Assembly: GCA_947044365.1 (NCBI GenBank)
Contig: OX345636.1
Span: 17,843,115-17,907,114, forward strand
Length of the DNA stretch: 64,000 nt
Direction: 5' to 3'
From: Petrosia ficiformis
Taxonomy: Eukaryota; Porifera; Demospongiae; Haplosclerida; Petrosiidae
The first letter of the stretch is position 1. Every line of letters starts with the position of its first letter. The notes under the pieces are model-generated. The model saw only the letters and a list, made by a program, of their open reading frames with translations. It ran no database searches and was not told the DNA's origin. This document shows, one piece after another, positions 1 through 11,081 of the stretch. The position numbers were made by a program, and so were the translations under genes.

Positions 1-350
1 TTTGGCATATATAAACCAACTAAAATATGGCTTTACAATACATAATATGATTTAACTTAACAATCAAAATTTTTAGTGAGGTGCACGTGTATATGCAAAA
101 TATACATCAACCACATTGTCATTGTAGCATTGTATATATTATATATATATATACATATATTATACATACATACATACATACATATAAGTAATAGTTATAA
201 CATGCCTGCGAGTGCTATAGTTTATTTATAAGCACGCATTAGCAAGTTTATTGAACCATTATAATCATAGTAACCACCTAGCAACGGGATATAATATATA
301 TATATAATGTATATATACATATATACATACATATATATATATTATATAAT

Positions 351-383
<33 letters not shown>

Positions 384-385
384 TA

Positions 386-752
386 CTATAGTTGTGGGAA
401 ACACAGGTTGTATACACGATATACACCTGTGTATATCGTGTATACGACAGGTTGTATACACGATATACACCTGTGGTTAGGCATATCAATTCTATATGCA
501 TGCGCAATTGGGCAATTAGCAATTAATAACTATTCATTAACTGAAAAGAGCACGTGCAAGAGAACACCAGGAGATGGAAATTGCTGCCTTTCATTGAAAA
601 AAAGGAAACAATAGAAAGAACAGCGCAGCCAAACAAATAGGTTTTTGTAAGTCCTCAATCGTTACTTGTCGACACATATCCTATCCATCCATCAACATAC
701 CATCATTATGGTACATCACGTTCAATGTACTTGTTAGCTATAGAATATATTA
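386..752 (+). repeat. Dispersed repeat module, copy 1
   Basis: This module begins CTATAGTTGTGGGAAACA and runs through a stretch containing CAATTGGGCAATTAG and GTACATCACGTTCAATG to a TA-rich end. A close copy lies at 5512-5845, and its 5' part recurs at 906-1036 just upstream of the Crypton-type recombinase ORF. The copies match over more than 300 bases. I infer a non-autonomous element or flanking module related to the neighbouring recombinase element. Exact ends are obscured by TA microsatellites on both sides. Confidence 0.7.
410..445. repeat. Perfect 36-bp palindrome with 17-bp arms
   Basis: GTATACACGATATACAC is followed by CT and its exact reverse complement. It sits inside repeat copy 1, and one arm recurs at about 453-470. 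The homologous place in the 5512 copy is less symmetric. A cruciform or a recombinase-binding site are both possible; neither is shown by the sequence alone. Confidence 0.8.
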
Positions 753-756
753 TATA

Positions 757-890
757 TACCATGGCTTCTCAGTGTATATGGCGAATACACAATCCTCACC
801 CCTCGATATCAGCCATCGGCTTCGCCTCAGGCTGATAACTCGGGGCTCGGGTTGTACCGCTATATTCACCAAATACACCTAGCCATGGTA
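757..890. repeat. Imperfect foldback (MITE-like)
   Basis: The segment starts TACCATGGCT and ends AGCCATGGTA, with inverted internal parts around GATATCAGCC and GGCTGATAACTC. The GC-rich centre stands out from the AT-rich surroundings. Foldback structure with mirrored ends suggests a short non-autonomous DNA element. No coding content is seen. Confidence 0.55.
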
Positions 891-905
891 TATATATTAC
901 ATATA

Positions 906-1036
906 CTATAGTTGTGGGAAACATCAAAGTACCGACAGGTTGTATATACACGATATACACCCCAACCACAGGTGTATATACAACCGCAGGTGTATATTAA
1001 ACAGCATTTCTATACGCATGTGCAATTGGGCAATTG
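906..1036 (+). repeat. Dispersed repeat module, copy 2 (partial), upstream of the Crypton ORF
   Basis: It repeats the CTATAGTTGTGGGAAACATC start and the CAATTGGGCAATTG segment found at 386 and 5512, then changes into the 5' leader of the recombinase ORF at 1115. The shared 5' end suggests that the three copies are related to one element family. Confidence 0.6.
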
Positions 1037-1114
1037 TGTGTGAAGTAAAGGCAGAGATCCAACTTCTTCACAATTACAGCATCTCTACTCTCTCTACTAG
1101 GTTGCTAATTCACA

Positions 1115-2458
1115 ATGGCTGACAACATGCCTGATCCTAAGAAGCGTCGATTGTCACTAAAGAGGAAACAACCAAACAGTGAGCGCTTCACATTTACATC
1201 TTCATCACAAGAATTAGAGGCGTTCAAAACAAAGTGTGTTCCAAAGAACACTGAAAAGACAACACAATGGGTGTTGAAAGTTTTTGTTGATTGGAAAGAA
1301 GCACGCGAGCAAGCAGGAAAAAGTTCTCCTCCGGCCGATTTTTTGGAAACTAAGCAGTCACCTGAGGATCTTTGCAACTGGCTTCGTACTTTTTTTGCTG
1401 AAGTGAAAAAATCAGATGGAACAGAATACTGCCCAAGAAGTGTATCTGGATTGTTGTCAGGAATACAAAGGTATATTGAAAGTAAAACAGGTGAAAAGGT
1501 GAACTTCCAGGATGAAACTGGCTCTTTTAAGCCATTGCACATTCTTCTTGAAAACCTTTTTCGTGAGTTGCATAAGAAGGGAGTAGGAGCTGTAAAGGCT
1601 CAAGCTCAAATCATCACACCAGAAGAAGAAAAACAGCTGTGGGCTTGTGGGGTGATGGGTACTGATAACCCAACCAGTCTCCTCCATAGTATTTTCTATT
1701 ACAATGGAATCAACTTTACTCTAAGAGAAGGAGAGGAGCATCGCAACCTAAAACTTTCACAGCTTATTTTTGGAACTGAACCAAGTGAGAACGATTCCAT
1801 GCAACTTGTACGTTATGTTATCTACAATGAATATGTTTCAAAAAACCGTCCTGGTGGAAAAAAGCAATTGAATCTCCAGAATAATCGCTGTCATGTTTAT
1901 CTACTGGAATTATAAATAAGCAAACTCCCATGCAAAAAGACCTGTTTTACTGTAAACCAATGCCAAAAACTCCTAAAGATCCCAATAGTCCATGGTACTA
2001 TGCATTGCCCATAGGGCATAACCAGCTTCGAAAAAATGCTTAAAAATATGTGCTCCCAAGCTGAAATAGACACAACCCTGAAATCAAATCATAGCCTACG
2101 TGCAACATCCATATCTAGGCTTTACAATGCTTCTGTTCCAGAAAAGACAATTATGGAAAAACCGGGCCACTTGTCAAAAGGACTGAGATTATATGAGCAT
2201 ACTTTAATTCAGCAAAAGCAAGAGGTCTGTACAACTTTGGCAGCATTTGTTCCCCCTGAAAACAATAACACTTCAGAGCACAAACCACCCCTTATTCAGA
2301 ATAAACTCAACTCTGATGAAAAAGAGAATCAAAATCCTGATAACAACAATAGCGTCACTCATCAATTCAAAAAAGTCAACCCAGCTGATTTAGTCAAACA
2401 GCTTCAGTTTAAATCCATGCATGAATGTACTGTCAATATGAATATGAACTTCACTTGA
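1115..2458 (+). pseudogene. Crypton-type tyrosine recombinase (decayed)
   Basis: The ORF opens at ATG 1115 in a good context and has a basic N-terminus (KKRRLSLKRKQ). A 266-residue block runs to 1915 and includes a helical core-binding-like region and NPTSLLHSIFYYNGINF. After a frame disruption near 1905-1940 the protein continues in another frame (a YCKPMPKTPKDP-like stretch), and an extra A near 2033 shifts frame again into 2036-2458. The last block carries the catalytic box NHSLRAT, then a PGHLS motif and LYEHT, the expected R...H-x-x-R, GH and nucleophilic Tyr layout of tyrosine recombinases of the Crypton/KIAA1958-type (DUF3504-like) family. The usual GHR arginine region reads GHLS. I infer a Crypton-type element relic. 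The tail after residue 100 of the last block is Asn-rich and unremarkable. No terminal repeats are expected for Cryptons. Confidence 0.72.
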
Positions 2459-2600
2459 CGTTTTTCTCCATTTTTTTCTCCATTTAGTCATTGCCATTTT
2501 ATTCTTCAATTCAGTTATTATAATTCTCATGTTCAAAATCTCAGGGTAGGCTAAAGCCTACCCTAGCCTACTGCTAGCTATGCCCTTGGTATATATATTA

Positions 2601-2611
2601 CATATATATAT

Positions 2612-2668
<57 letters not shown>

Positions 2669-2690
2669 ATATATATATACCACAGTGTGT
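2601..2690. repeat. (TA)n microsatellite at the 3' side of the Crypton relic
   Basis: A long TATATA run is flanked on both sides by ATATATATTACATATA-type sequence, like the sequence before 906. The stretch 2691-3285 holds AT-rich repeats only; I see no gene there. Confidence 0.85.
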
Positions 2691-3285
2691 GGGCAATTGC
2701 CATGATAACCTTTGATGTACCCCACATGATATATGCACATAACATGCCGATTCAGTGTCTAGCCACTAAACCATCTAATTGTATTTTCACTGTTTTTACA
2801 GTAAATACTAATTGGTGGTAGTACTATGGTTTCTACTTGACAACTAATGTGATTTAATTGCATACTTTTGTATTACCATGGTATAAAATACATATAAATA
2901 CAGCCCGGCAGTTGACACCTTTGAGATCATTTGTCTCGGGCTATGCCCTTGGACAATTATATCGCGGGTGTTGTATGCCCATAACTACCTCAAAACAGAG
3001 CTATATCCTATACATAATTATATAATATATATAATGTTTGAAGTCATGACATCTATATATTTATATATATATATATATATATATGTATATAATTATATAT
3101 ATATATATAATTATAATTATTATGTATATTTATATCAATTATATAAGCATTACTAATTTAGTATATTATAATACATCCAGGCTTATGTTGAGCTAAACTA
3201 ATTAGTTGCTTAAAGTCACATCTGATTTGTAACACTGGCTGTTCCTTTGATATACCCACTCACCATTATACCAAAATAGTTATAA

Positions 3286-3989
3286 TTACATAATAATATA
3301 TAGGGCATTTATGAATTGTGAATATGCCAGTGGAGCGTCTTGCTCCTCAACACTTTGCAAAGTTTCAAACCGCATGATGACACCAATGTCGTCTCCAGGT
3401 ATGCGGAAAAGTGACACACGTAGTGTTGGTTTAAATTCAAGTCCTGATGGTGTGCTAATATAAAAGAACCTAGAGCAAGAACCTTCAGCTGTTGTTCCGT
3501 CAATGGCATCAATGAAGTATCCTTCTGGTTCATCATTATTTTGAAGTGGTTCAAAATAACTTGCTGAAAAACGGTACTTACTTCCACCAGTGTCAACAGG
3601 GTTGCAATACCTCCAATACAGTGCTATATATTGGAGTGCTGACAGTAATTGGCCCTAGGGTGCCCTTATCACTGCATTCACTGGAGAACTCAACACTGTA
3701 AGAGACATCAATGATCAATCTGGGCATGCACCTACAGAATTCAGAATAATACTATTAACGTTAGACTGAGTTGAATTCAGCACTTTGACTCCTTGATAAG
3801 AAGTAATTACTAGGATAGAATTGTTATTATGCATTTATATAATTATTATTATAATAAAAGGACATAAAAATAAACAACACCATCGGTGGTAGTTTTTAAA
3901 GTAAGTTACATATCATTGCTTACCACAGTACCATGTAAAAATATCAAAAGCAGCAAACATGCCATAGATATGTTTACTGCAACAGCCAT
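3286..3989 (-). CDS. Candidate small secreted-protein gene, two exons, one frameshift
   Basis: On the minus strand, exon 1 (3989-3924) starts ATGGCTGTTGCAG and encodes a clear signal-peptide-like sequence, MAVAVNISMACLLLLIFLHG, ending at a GTAAGC donor. After an intron, a coding-looking block begins near 3731 behind a TTCTGTAG acceptor (residues such as DVSYSVEFSSECSDKG) and runs to a TAA at 3288-3286. Near 3605 the frame changes by one base (reading ...EVLQP then VDTGGSKYRFSASYF...), so the gene is probably broken, or that base is an error. The downstream block (FIDAIDGTTAEGS, FRIPGDDIGVIMRFE) has a balanced composition, unlike the chance ORFs around it. The obvious exon phases do not join cleanly. 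I do not recognise the family; an extracellular or secreted role is inferred only from the signal peptide. Part of its intron resembles sequence at 11090-11300. Confidence 0.38.
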
Positions 3990-4497
3990 TATACAAAGGT
4001 CTTGCTGATCTGGAAAAAAGTAATTATATATATTGTTAAAGCATTTGAAACAGGTAGAGTAACAACTTGTTCCTATTTGCATACCTTGATTCGGTGCTCT
4101 ATAATTATAGATCTGAATCGTTTATTTCCCTTTTATAAGGTTGTAATTCTACAACTTCCTTCTCAGAAAGGAAGTTTCCCCTACTTAATAGAATATTAAA
4201 TTTCACAAGGTCTTGGACATATCACATCCCAAATTGGGTATATCAATTTAGTGATGGCATGTCGGCATTATATCATTCAAAATGCCCATCCTTTGTTGGA
4301 TGTGGTTGGGCAGCACAGTGTCTGCATGCTGATGTATGTGTGATGTATATATGTGCTTTGTAGCTTGGTCTAGTGAGAGAGAAAGGGATGTTGAGGGAAT
4401 AAATGAAAAAAGGTGTTCGCTTAAACTCTTGGGTTATGCTGTGTTTGCAATAATTGGTGAGCAAAGTTGAGGCAACTGTTAGATTGCCTCAGTACGT

Positions 4498-4584
4498 TGG
4501 GAAACTTGCAAATTACCTGCATTCAGTCGCATTGAAGGCTTTGACTTTGATGCGACTGAATTCAGGTAATTTGCAAGTTTCCCA
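4498..4584. repeat. Near-perfect hairpin, 35-bp arms and 17-nt loop
   Basis: The left arm 4498-4532 and right arm 4550-4584 are reverse complements with a single mismatch (C versus A in CTGCATTC/CTGAATTC). The loop is TGAAGGCTTTGACTTTG. No coding sequence surrounds it. It could be a recent foldback insertion, or its transcript could form a small-RNA precursor. The rest of 4000-5440 shows no gene I can support. Confidence 0.85.
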
Positions 4585-5511
4585 GTAATAGTTCCAAGTA
4601 ATATCACCAGCATACTACATACACACTGCAAAAACAAAATAGTACGCTACAAATTAAAATAACCAATTTATTGGTTAGTAAAGTTGCAAAGAATAGCCTA
4701 AATTTCAATGCAGTTTGTCATCCAGGTTATTGTTACTGCAATGTATACATTGCTGAACAATAGTGGAGTATAATTTTGCCATTAACACATCCTTATTAAT
4801 ATGTGGTTTCTTATAAATACAGTGTTTTCTAAGTCACCCAACATACTCTAGCGCTATAATCATGTTGCATTCAAAAGTTACGAGCATGAGAAAAACCTAC
4901 CACAAAGGTACATTTTGTATTGTAAAGTACAATAGATAGAGATTGGAAAGTCGCTGTTCGCAAATAACCTACAAGATCTAGTTCTATGAAGGTATTTCTT
5001 GATATCTCGTCCAGTTCCAAAGATATCACACATAGAGTCGACTTGCTAAAAGAGCTCTCAAATGGCTACATCACTTTTCCAACCTTCTGTAACTGTGTTG
5101 GATATGAATCCATCAGTGCCAGATTATTAGATTTCTTAGGAGGTGTTGGATGAAGATGCCGTGTCCTGTGGCAATCAAATCGCTGTCTGACGACTTTGAT
5201 TCTCTATTTGTGTTTTGAAAGGATGCAGAGAGCTGGAAGAAAACTTTGGTACTCAATATACAGACATGATTCTCTCCTATGGATATCAATATGAGGGAAA
5301 TAGAAGTGAAAGTGAAGAAGTGTGAAGAGAGGGCAACAATGATAGCTGAGGTAGTCAAACTTGGACCATACTTTGAGATTATTCTCTAAACGTACGAACT
5401 CACCATACCTCTGGCCGCAACGTTTATTGATTAAGCCCTGCAAGGGGAATGTAAGTATTTAAATATATAAATAAATAAATAAATATATATATACATATAT
5501 ATATATATATA

Positions 5512-5834
5512 CTATAGTTGTGGGAAACATCAAAGTACCAACAGGTTGTATATACACAATATACACCTGTGGTTAGGTGTATATCGTATATCAATTCTAT
5601 ATGCATGTGCAATTGGGCAATTAGCAATTAATAACTATTCATTAACTGAAAAAAAGCACGTGCAAGAAAACACCAGGAGACGGTAATTGATTGAAAAAAG
5701 GAAACAACAGAAAGAACAGTGCAGCCAAACAAATAGGTTTTCGTAAGTCCTCAATCGTTACTTGTTGACACATATCCACCATCAACATACCATCATTATA
5801 GTACATCACGTTCAATGTACTTGTTAGCTATAGA

Positions 5835-5845
<11 letters not shown>
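5512..5845 (+). repeat. Dispersed repeat module, copy 3
   Basis: A close match to 386-752, from ACTATAGTTGTGGGAAACATC through CAAACAAATAGGTTTTCG to the TA-rich tail near 5845. It differs by small indels, for example a shorter GATGGAAATTGC region, so the copies are old enough to have diverged. It is followed by (TA)n to about 5892. Confidence 0.7.
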
Positions 5846-5886
<41 letters not shown>

Positions 5887-6123
5887 TATATAGCAATTAA
5901 ATGAACTAAGAGGATAATAGAAAATACACAAGATTAGGGTTTTAAAATGATGATCAAAATATTTCTGAATTTACAGACAAACTTACTATTACAATCAATG
6001 CATAGAGACAGCTTTGTTTAATAGATTATATGACAATTAATCTTGGAGGGATGGAGGGATACAAAAAGGTAAGATCTGAAGAAGTTTGGTATTGAGGAGG
6101 GAAGCTGGTACAAGGTAGGAAAG

Positions 6124-6387
6124 TTGAAAGGGAAAGTTGGAGGGAAGGATGGCGTGTTAGTTGATGACACAAAGAACAGAATGCATGAGGATGAGATGAG
6201 GAAGAGGAGAAAAGCTGATGAGCTGAGCAGTGAAGTTAGTAGTCAGCTTGGGAAAGCCACTGTCCTGCATTTCAAATGTGACACCTGCCAGCGTACCTTC
6301 AGGCATAGGCAGGACAATGCCAGGTGTGCTACCACTCGCCCAAAAGTTCAAGTGACATCAAAGCTTCCAGTTTTTAGTTTTATATGA
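6124..6387 (+). pseudogene. Retroelement-like C-terminal tail with a broken zinc finger
   Basis: The 87-residue reading frame is basic and ends with FKCDTCQRTFRHRQDNARC, which looks like a C2H2 finger whose first pair (C-x2-C) and F-x3-Q core remain but whose His pair is lost. C2H2-like or CCHC tails of this kind occur at the C-terminus of non-LTR retrotransposon ORFs in marine invertebrates. I infer a relic of such an element. No reverse transcriptase motifs are seen upstream (5890-6120), so only the tail is left. Confidence 0.3.
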
Positions 6388-6466
6388 AGGCCATTTGTTC
6401 AATGTGCATTCGGCAGAGGAGCATCACCCCTAGGGATGGCCCCCATTTCAAGATTCAAGATGTATG

Positions 6467-7019
<553 letters not shown>

Positions 7020-7125
7020 TTTTAGCCTTAAATGTAATTATCATACTCTGCATACCAGCAGGTAGTGTAGTTTGCACAACCAGCAGTAAACACTTAAAAA
7101 ACCAATCATGCATATTAGTTCACCT

Positions 7126-7432
7126 TTACAAGCACATGGTCACCTTTGGAGCTATAGCAGCAACTAGTCCATTTGTAAGCAACTCATTTTGTGAACCATC
7201 AGCAAAGTTAGGAAACTTAGTAGCTATTTAATTTGTTACAGCAGGTATGTGTATGATGTCTATATGTATGTTAGTGTCTAAATAATACAATTCATAAATT
7301 CAAACACCGGACTCCAAAGGTGGAGTGGTCCCGCCCTTTCCGTAGCAAGCCATAAGTTGAGAGACTAAAGGGGCCGAAACTGGTGGTTATGTGATGATCG
7401 GATTGTGGAGCTCCCCTGATGACCGGATTGAA
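7126..7432. repeat. Dispersed repeat family F2, copy 1
   Basis: The core ACTCCAAAGGTGGAGTGG, CCCGCCCTTTC and GCTCCCCTGATGACCGGAT is shared with copies at 8545-8672 and 48309-48670, and a tail fragment sits near 51420. The longer copies share an upstream block with AAGCACATGGTCACCTTTGG. Conserved length and dispersed position suggest a SINE or MITE. No Pol III promoter boxes can be assigned with confidence. Confidence 0.6.
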
Positions 7433-8544
7433 ATAGTGAAAAAGCCTATAGTAGTCAGAAAGCCAACAGATACATGTACATGTATACATCTTTAATTCCT
7501 TCATCTTGTAATTTCAACAGTATGTTATATATCAAGTAGATAATAATAACCACAGACCATCAGGATAAGTTAGATAATAACATGAAAAGGAAAAAACAAA
7601 AGCACTAGAGTTGAAGAGAGATCTATTAGGCCTGGTTAATTTTTCAAGCTTAGTACTTTGACCAATAAACTCTTGGCTTTTGGATTTGAAGAAAGCAATA
7701 CCCGGGTCAGTGGACTCTTAGAGCAGATCCATCGTCCAGGATCGGAGGCATTATTCCGATTCATTTACGAGTTTGGGCATTCCACCCAACACGTAAATAC
7801 ACACCTACGCACACACACACACACACTCTCTCTCTTTTTCTCTAAAGAAGCTGTAACTAACTAAATAAATAAATAAATAAAAACTACTATAATAAATAAA
7901 TAAACAAAAAACTACTATAATAAAAAATACTTTAAATCATATATTATGATGTGGTCTTAATTATATGACACACACTTTAAAGTATATATGGCATGAATAA
8001 TAAACACTTAAGCTGAATTCCCAAATTAGACTGGTATACCACATGCCTAGCCTTTAATGTCACATGCTGACCTTATAACTTGTCACATGTTACAAAGTCA
8101 CAAATTCACATGGTATCTGTCTAGAAGATTTGTCAGGTATGTGTATCTACTTGCATCCTAATAATATATTGCTAAATATTGTTAAATACAAATTGTTTAA
8201 AATTATCTATAATGTATATTAGATAATATTGAGTGAGAGAGCCAATAGCCCTTAAAGTTCTTTTACTTTTATATAAAATCATAGACAATACACATTGTGC
8301 AATAACAATAGTGTCAGACAATTACAGAGACATATTTATATGACATTGTGTCCATACTACATATCTATAATGTATTGCTGGATCTATTCAAATACAGTAA
8401 GAGTTGTTAATATACCCCAGAGTGGCCCAGATCTATGTATGAATGTTCAATATAAATGGAAACAAAAAAATAAAATAAAATAAAATAAAATAAATAATAA
8501 CACGTGGTAGAAATAAACATTACTCTATACGTTGACACGTGTTC

Positions 8545-8672
8545 CACCGCTCTGGACTTCTGCTTGGGAGTGGTTCCGCCCTTTCTGTAGCTAACAACAG
8601 GTTGGGAGATTAAAGGAACCGAAACCTGTTGACCTAGTAATGACCGGATTGGGAACTCCCCTGATGACCAGA
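8545..8672. repeat. Dispersed repeat family F2, copy 2 (short)
   Basis: It contains GGAGTGGTTCCGCCCTTTC and CTCCCCTGATGACC in the same order and spacing as the 7310 and 48547 copies. It is more diverged and lacks the upstream block. The interval 7433-8544 holds AT-rich sequence and a short CA/CT tract at 7800-7840; I see no gene. Confidence 0.55.
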
Positions 8673-8819
8673 ATTAAAAATCGAAGTATAAAACTATATA
8701 GGTACCAAGCACTAAATTATAAAAAAACTAATTTATCATTAACTACGTACATGTATAGCATGTCTCTAAAACTAATATTCTAGCTTGTGTTAATAAAATG
8801 GAGTAAATGTCAGATACTC

Positions 8820-8957
8820 GTAGCACTGAAGCTTCAGGGGAGAAGTTACCTCCTGATCAGAGAGAGGTCTGTCATTCAGTTGGGAGTCAGTCCCCGAGGG
8901 CGGCCTGTTTGTTCAGTTGAAGGCCTGAGGATCTAACAAACACTGTCTCTATTTTCT

Positions 8958-8992
<35 letters not shown>

Positions 8993-9226
8993 TACATACA
9001 TACATACATACATACAAATATAATATGATATAGTATAATAAATTATGTATAATATGTATGTATATGTATGCATGTATGTATGTATGTATTTATGTATTTA
9101 TGTATGTATTTGTAACTTTATGATCTCTAAGAATTGTTAATTACAATAGTTCTAAGAATTGTTAATTGAATACATACATGTATGTATGTATGTATGTATG
9201 TATGTATGTATGTATGTATGTATGTT
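8820..9226. repeat. GC-richer repeat block followed by compound CA/CATA/TATG microsatellites
   Basis: A non-coding block (8820-8958, with CAGTCCCCGAGGGCGG) runs into (CA)n at 8962-8988 and (CATA)n to 9017, then TATG-type repeats at 9056-9110 and 9170-9226. The same GAATTGTTAATT spacer is present as in the 6.6-kb cluster. Confidence 0.7.
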
Positions 9227-9531
9227 TGGGAGTTTTTGTTACGAACTCTCGCAACAGAACCTTTCAACCCTATCCCGTAGGCAAGGTGAAAGGGGTGCAT
9301 CGGCTGTTTCAAACTGTTACCCTTTGAGTCAACCCCCAAGGCTGCATAATCCTATCCTATTTGTATTGCATATTTTTGGGTTTTCCGAAATCGGAATTGT
9401 TGAACACTCATTTCCCTGTGTATATAGTAAGTTAATTAATCTTTAGCCTAAGACGAGAGAAACTTTACAAAACCCAAGTGGTAGCTTAAACATACATATG
9501 TACATATATACTTTGCTATCAATTTAAGGTT

Positions 9532-9620
9532 TGGGAGACTGGCAGCCTGTTCTTGAGAAGCAGGAATGGGGTTTAAAACGTTTTTATGGCGCCAACTCTC
9601 ACCACTCTGACAGTCTCCCA
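9532..9620. mobile_element. Short inverted-repeat element (MITE-like, about 89 bp)
   Basis: Ends TGGGAGACTGGCAG and CTGACAGTCTCCCA are inverted repeats matching at 13 of 14 positions. The internal sequence is GC-richer than its surroundings. No clear target duplication; the flanking bases are TT and TT. A small non-autonomous DNA element is the simplest reading. Confidence 0.4.
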
Positions 9621-9904
9621 TTGTTAAAATATCATGATTGTTAATTTAGTCTAGGTTCTTTGTTATATTCAGGCTTTGGTATAAAAAACACATCACATAA
9701 CTAACCTGTTTCCAACATGTGGAGATAACTAATTATAAATTCAGTGCGCATGCGCATTTCCTCACGTGTTTAATTTTTGAAAGTAAAAACTTTTTTATTT
9801 TAAATTATTTTATTTTATTTTTTTATTTTATTTTATTTTTTATTTTTTATTTTTTATTTTATTTTTTTATAATTTTTATAAATTAAATTAATTTAATTTA
9901 GTTT

Positions 9905-10115
9905 ATTATTATTATTATTATTATATTTTTTGTATGTATGTATGTATGTATGTATGTATGTATGTATGTATGTATGTATGTATGCATGCATGCATGCATG
10001 CATGCATGCATGCATGCATGTATGTATGTATGTATGTCTATATGTATGTATGTATGGATGTATGTTTGCATGTATGTATGTATGCATGTATGTATGTATG
10101 TATGTATTTGTTTAT
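9905..10115. repeat. Compound (TATG)n/(CATG)n microsatellite
   Basis: TATG units at 9930-9980 pass into about ten CATG units (to 10020) and back to TATG with variants. Both tetranucleotides lack stops in several frames, which produces long meaningless open frames here. Confidence 0.95.
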
Positions 10116-10495
10116 GTATTTATAACTTTATGATTTCTCATTAGTTCTAAGAAGTGTTAATTGAATCAGTTATACTTATATTTCAGCCCCCTCCAACCTT
10201 CTCTTTCTGGATCCACCCTTGCTGTATATCGCTAATTAATGACAACCAAATACAAATTGGTGAAACTTGCATAATACTAACTAAACATGGTCACTATGAT
10301 TACAATAATATAACTATGGATTCAGTTAATTAAGCCATTTCCTATTGCTATAATTAGAAACATTGCCACGAAGTAGCTCATAATAAAAAAATCATCAACA
10401 TTCGTTATAATTTGCAACAAATATATAATTTTCATTCATACACATTCGTAATAATTATAATTATGCACTGTACAATGACAGAATGACATTATTAA

Positions 10496-11077
10496 CCCTT
10501 AGAGGACTGAGCCTGTTTTTCAAAATTCTTCCCATTTTCAACACTGGCGCCTCTATTGCATATAATGTGGCCGCCGCTCACTTTCTCTACCCCAAACTTG
10601 GCTCCTTTTCCGACATGGAGTACTACTTCCACCAACTTGCTTACCGGGTCTCGAAAGTCCCCAAGCGCTTCGTAGGATCAAATCAAATGCAGTGCTCTCC
10701 CTCATTTGACTGGAACTGGGGCTAACAAAATGACCCCACTGCATGTTGGCACCAGCTACACCCATGATTTCAGGTTTCACAGCAAGGAAAATGCCTCAGG
10801 TACCCACCAGAGTGTGTGGGCGGGGTCAAAAAATGAAAAATTCGTCGGCAGCAAGTGGGCTGTGCTCCCTTCAAACCCCTGCATTAACGGCCTAAATTCC
10901 CCCCATGAGAGTATTTAGGCCAAAGGGCGGCCAAAAAAACATCAACTTTTTAAGCCTCATTCATCAGCTTGTGTCTGACGCCAATTACAAGCATTTGGAC
11001 AGCTTCGTGTAGCTAGGAACAGACGGCGAACCGCATAGGGGTGAAATGTCACATATGTGACATCAGTCTTCTAAGGG
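10496..11077. mobile_element. piggyBac-type non-autonomous element, 582 bp
   Basis: TTAA at 10492-10495 and 11078-11081 flank an element that starts CCCTTAGAGGACTGA and ends TCAGTCTTCTAAGGG, a 15-bp terminal inverted repeat with one mismatch. TTAA target duplication with a CCC...GGG terminus is the signature of the piggyBac superfamily. Near the right end is a perfect palindrome ATGTCACATATGTGACAT (11046-11063). The interior is clearly GC-richer than the surroundings and has no transposase motif, so movement would depend on a transposase made elsewhere. Confidence 0.85.
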
Positions 11078-11081
11078 TTAA

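Noticed and set aside
5113..5443. Two overlapping minus-strand frames of about 80 residues
   Set aside because: No recognisable domain, no splice signals of note and no clear start; left as non-coding.
7380..7432. CTGATGACCGGATTGAAA as a hammerhead core in repeat F2
   Set aside because: Only seven bases lie between the two boxes, no stem II can form, and other F2 copies change the GAAA part.
10483..10918. Frames of 70-80 residues in the GC-richer block
   Set aside because: They lie inside the piggyBac-type non-autonomous element and match no transposase motif.
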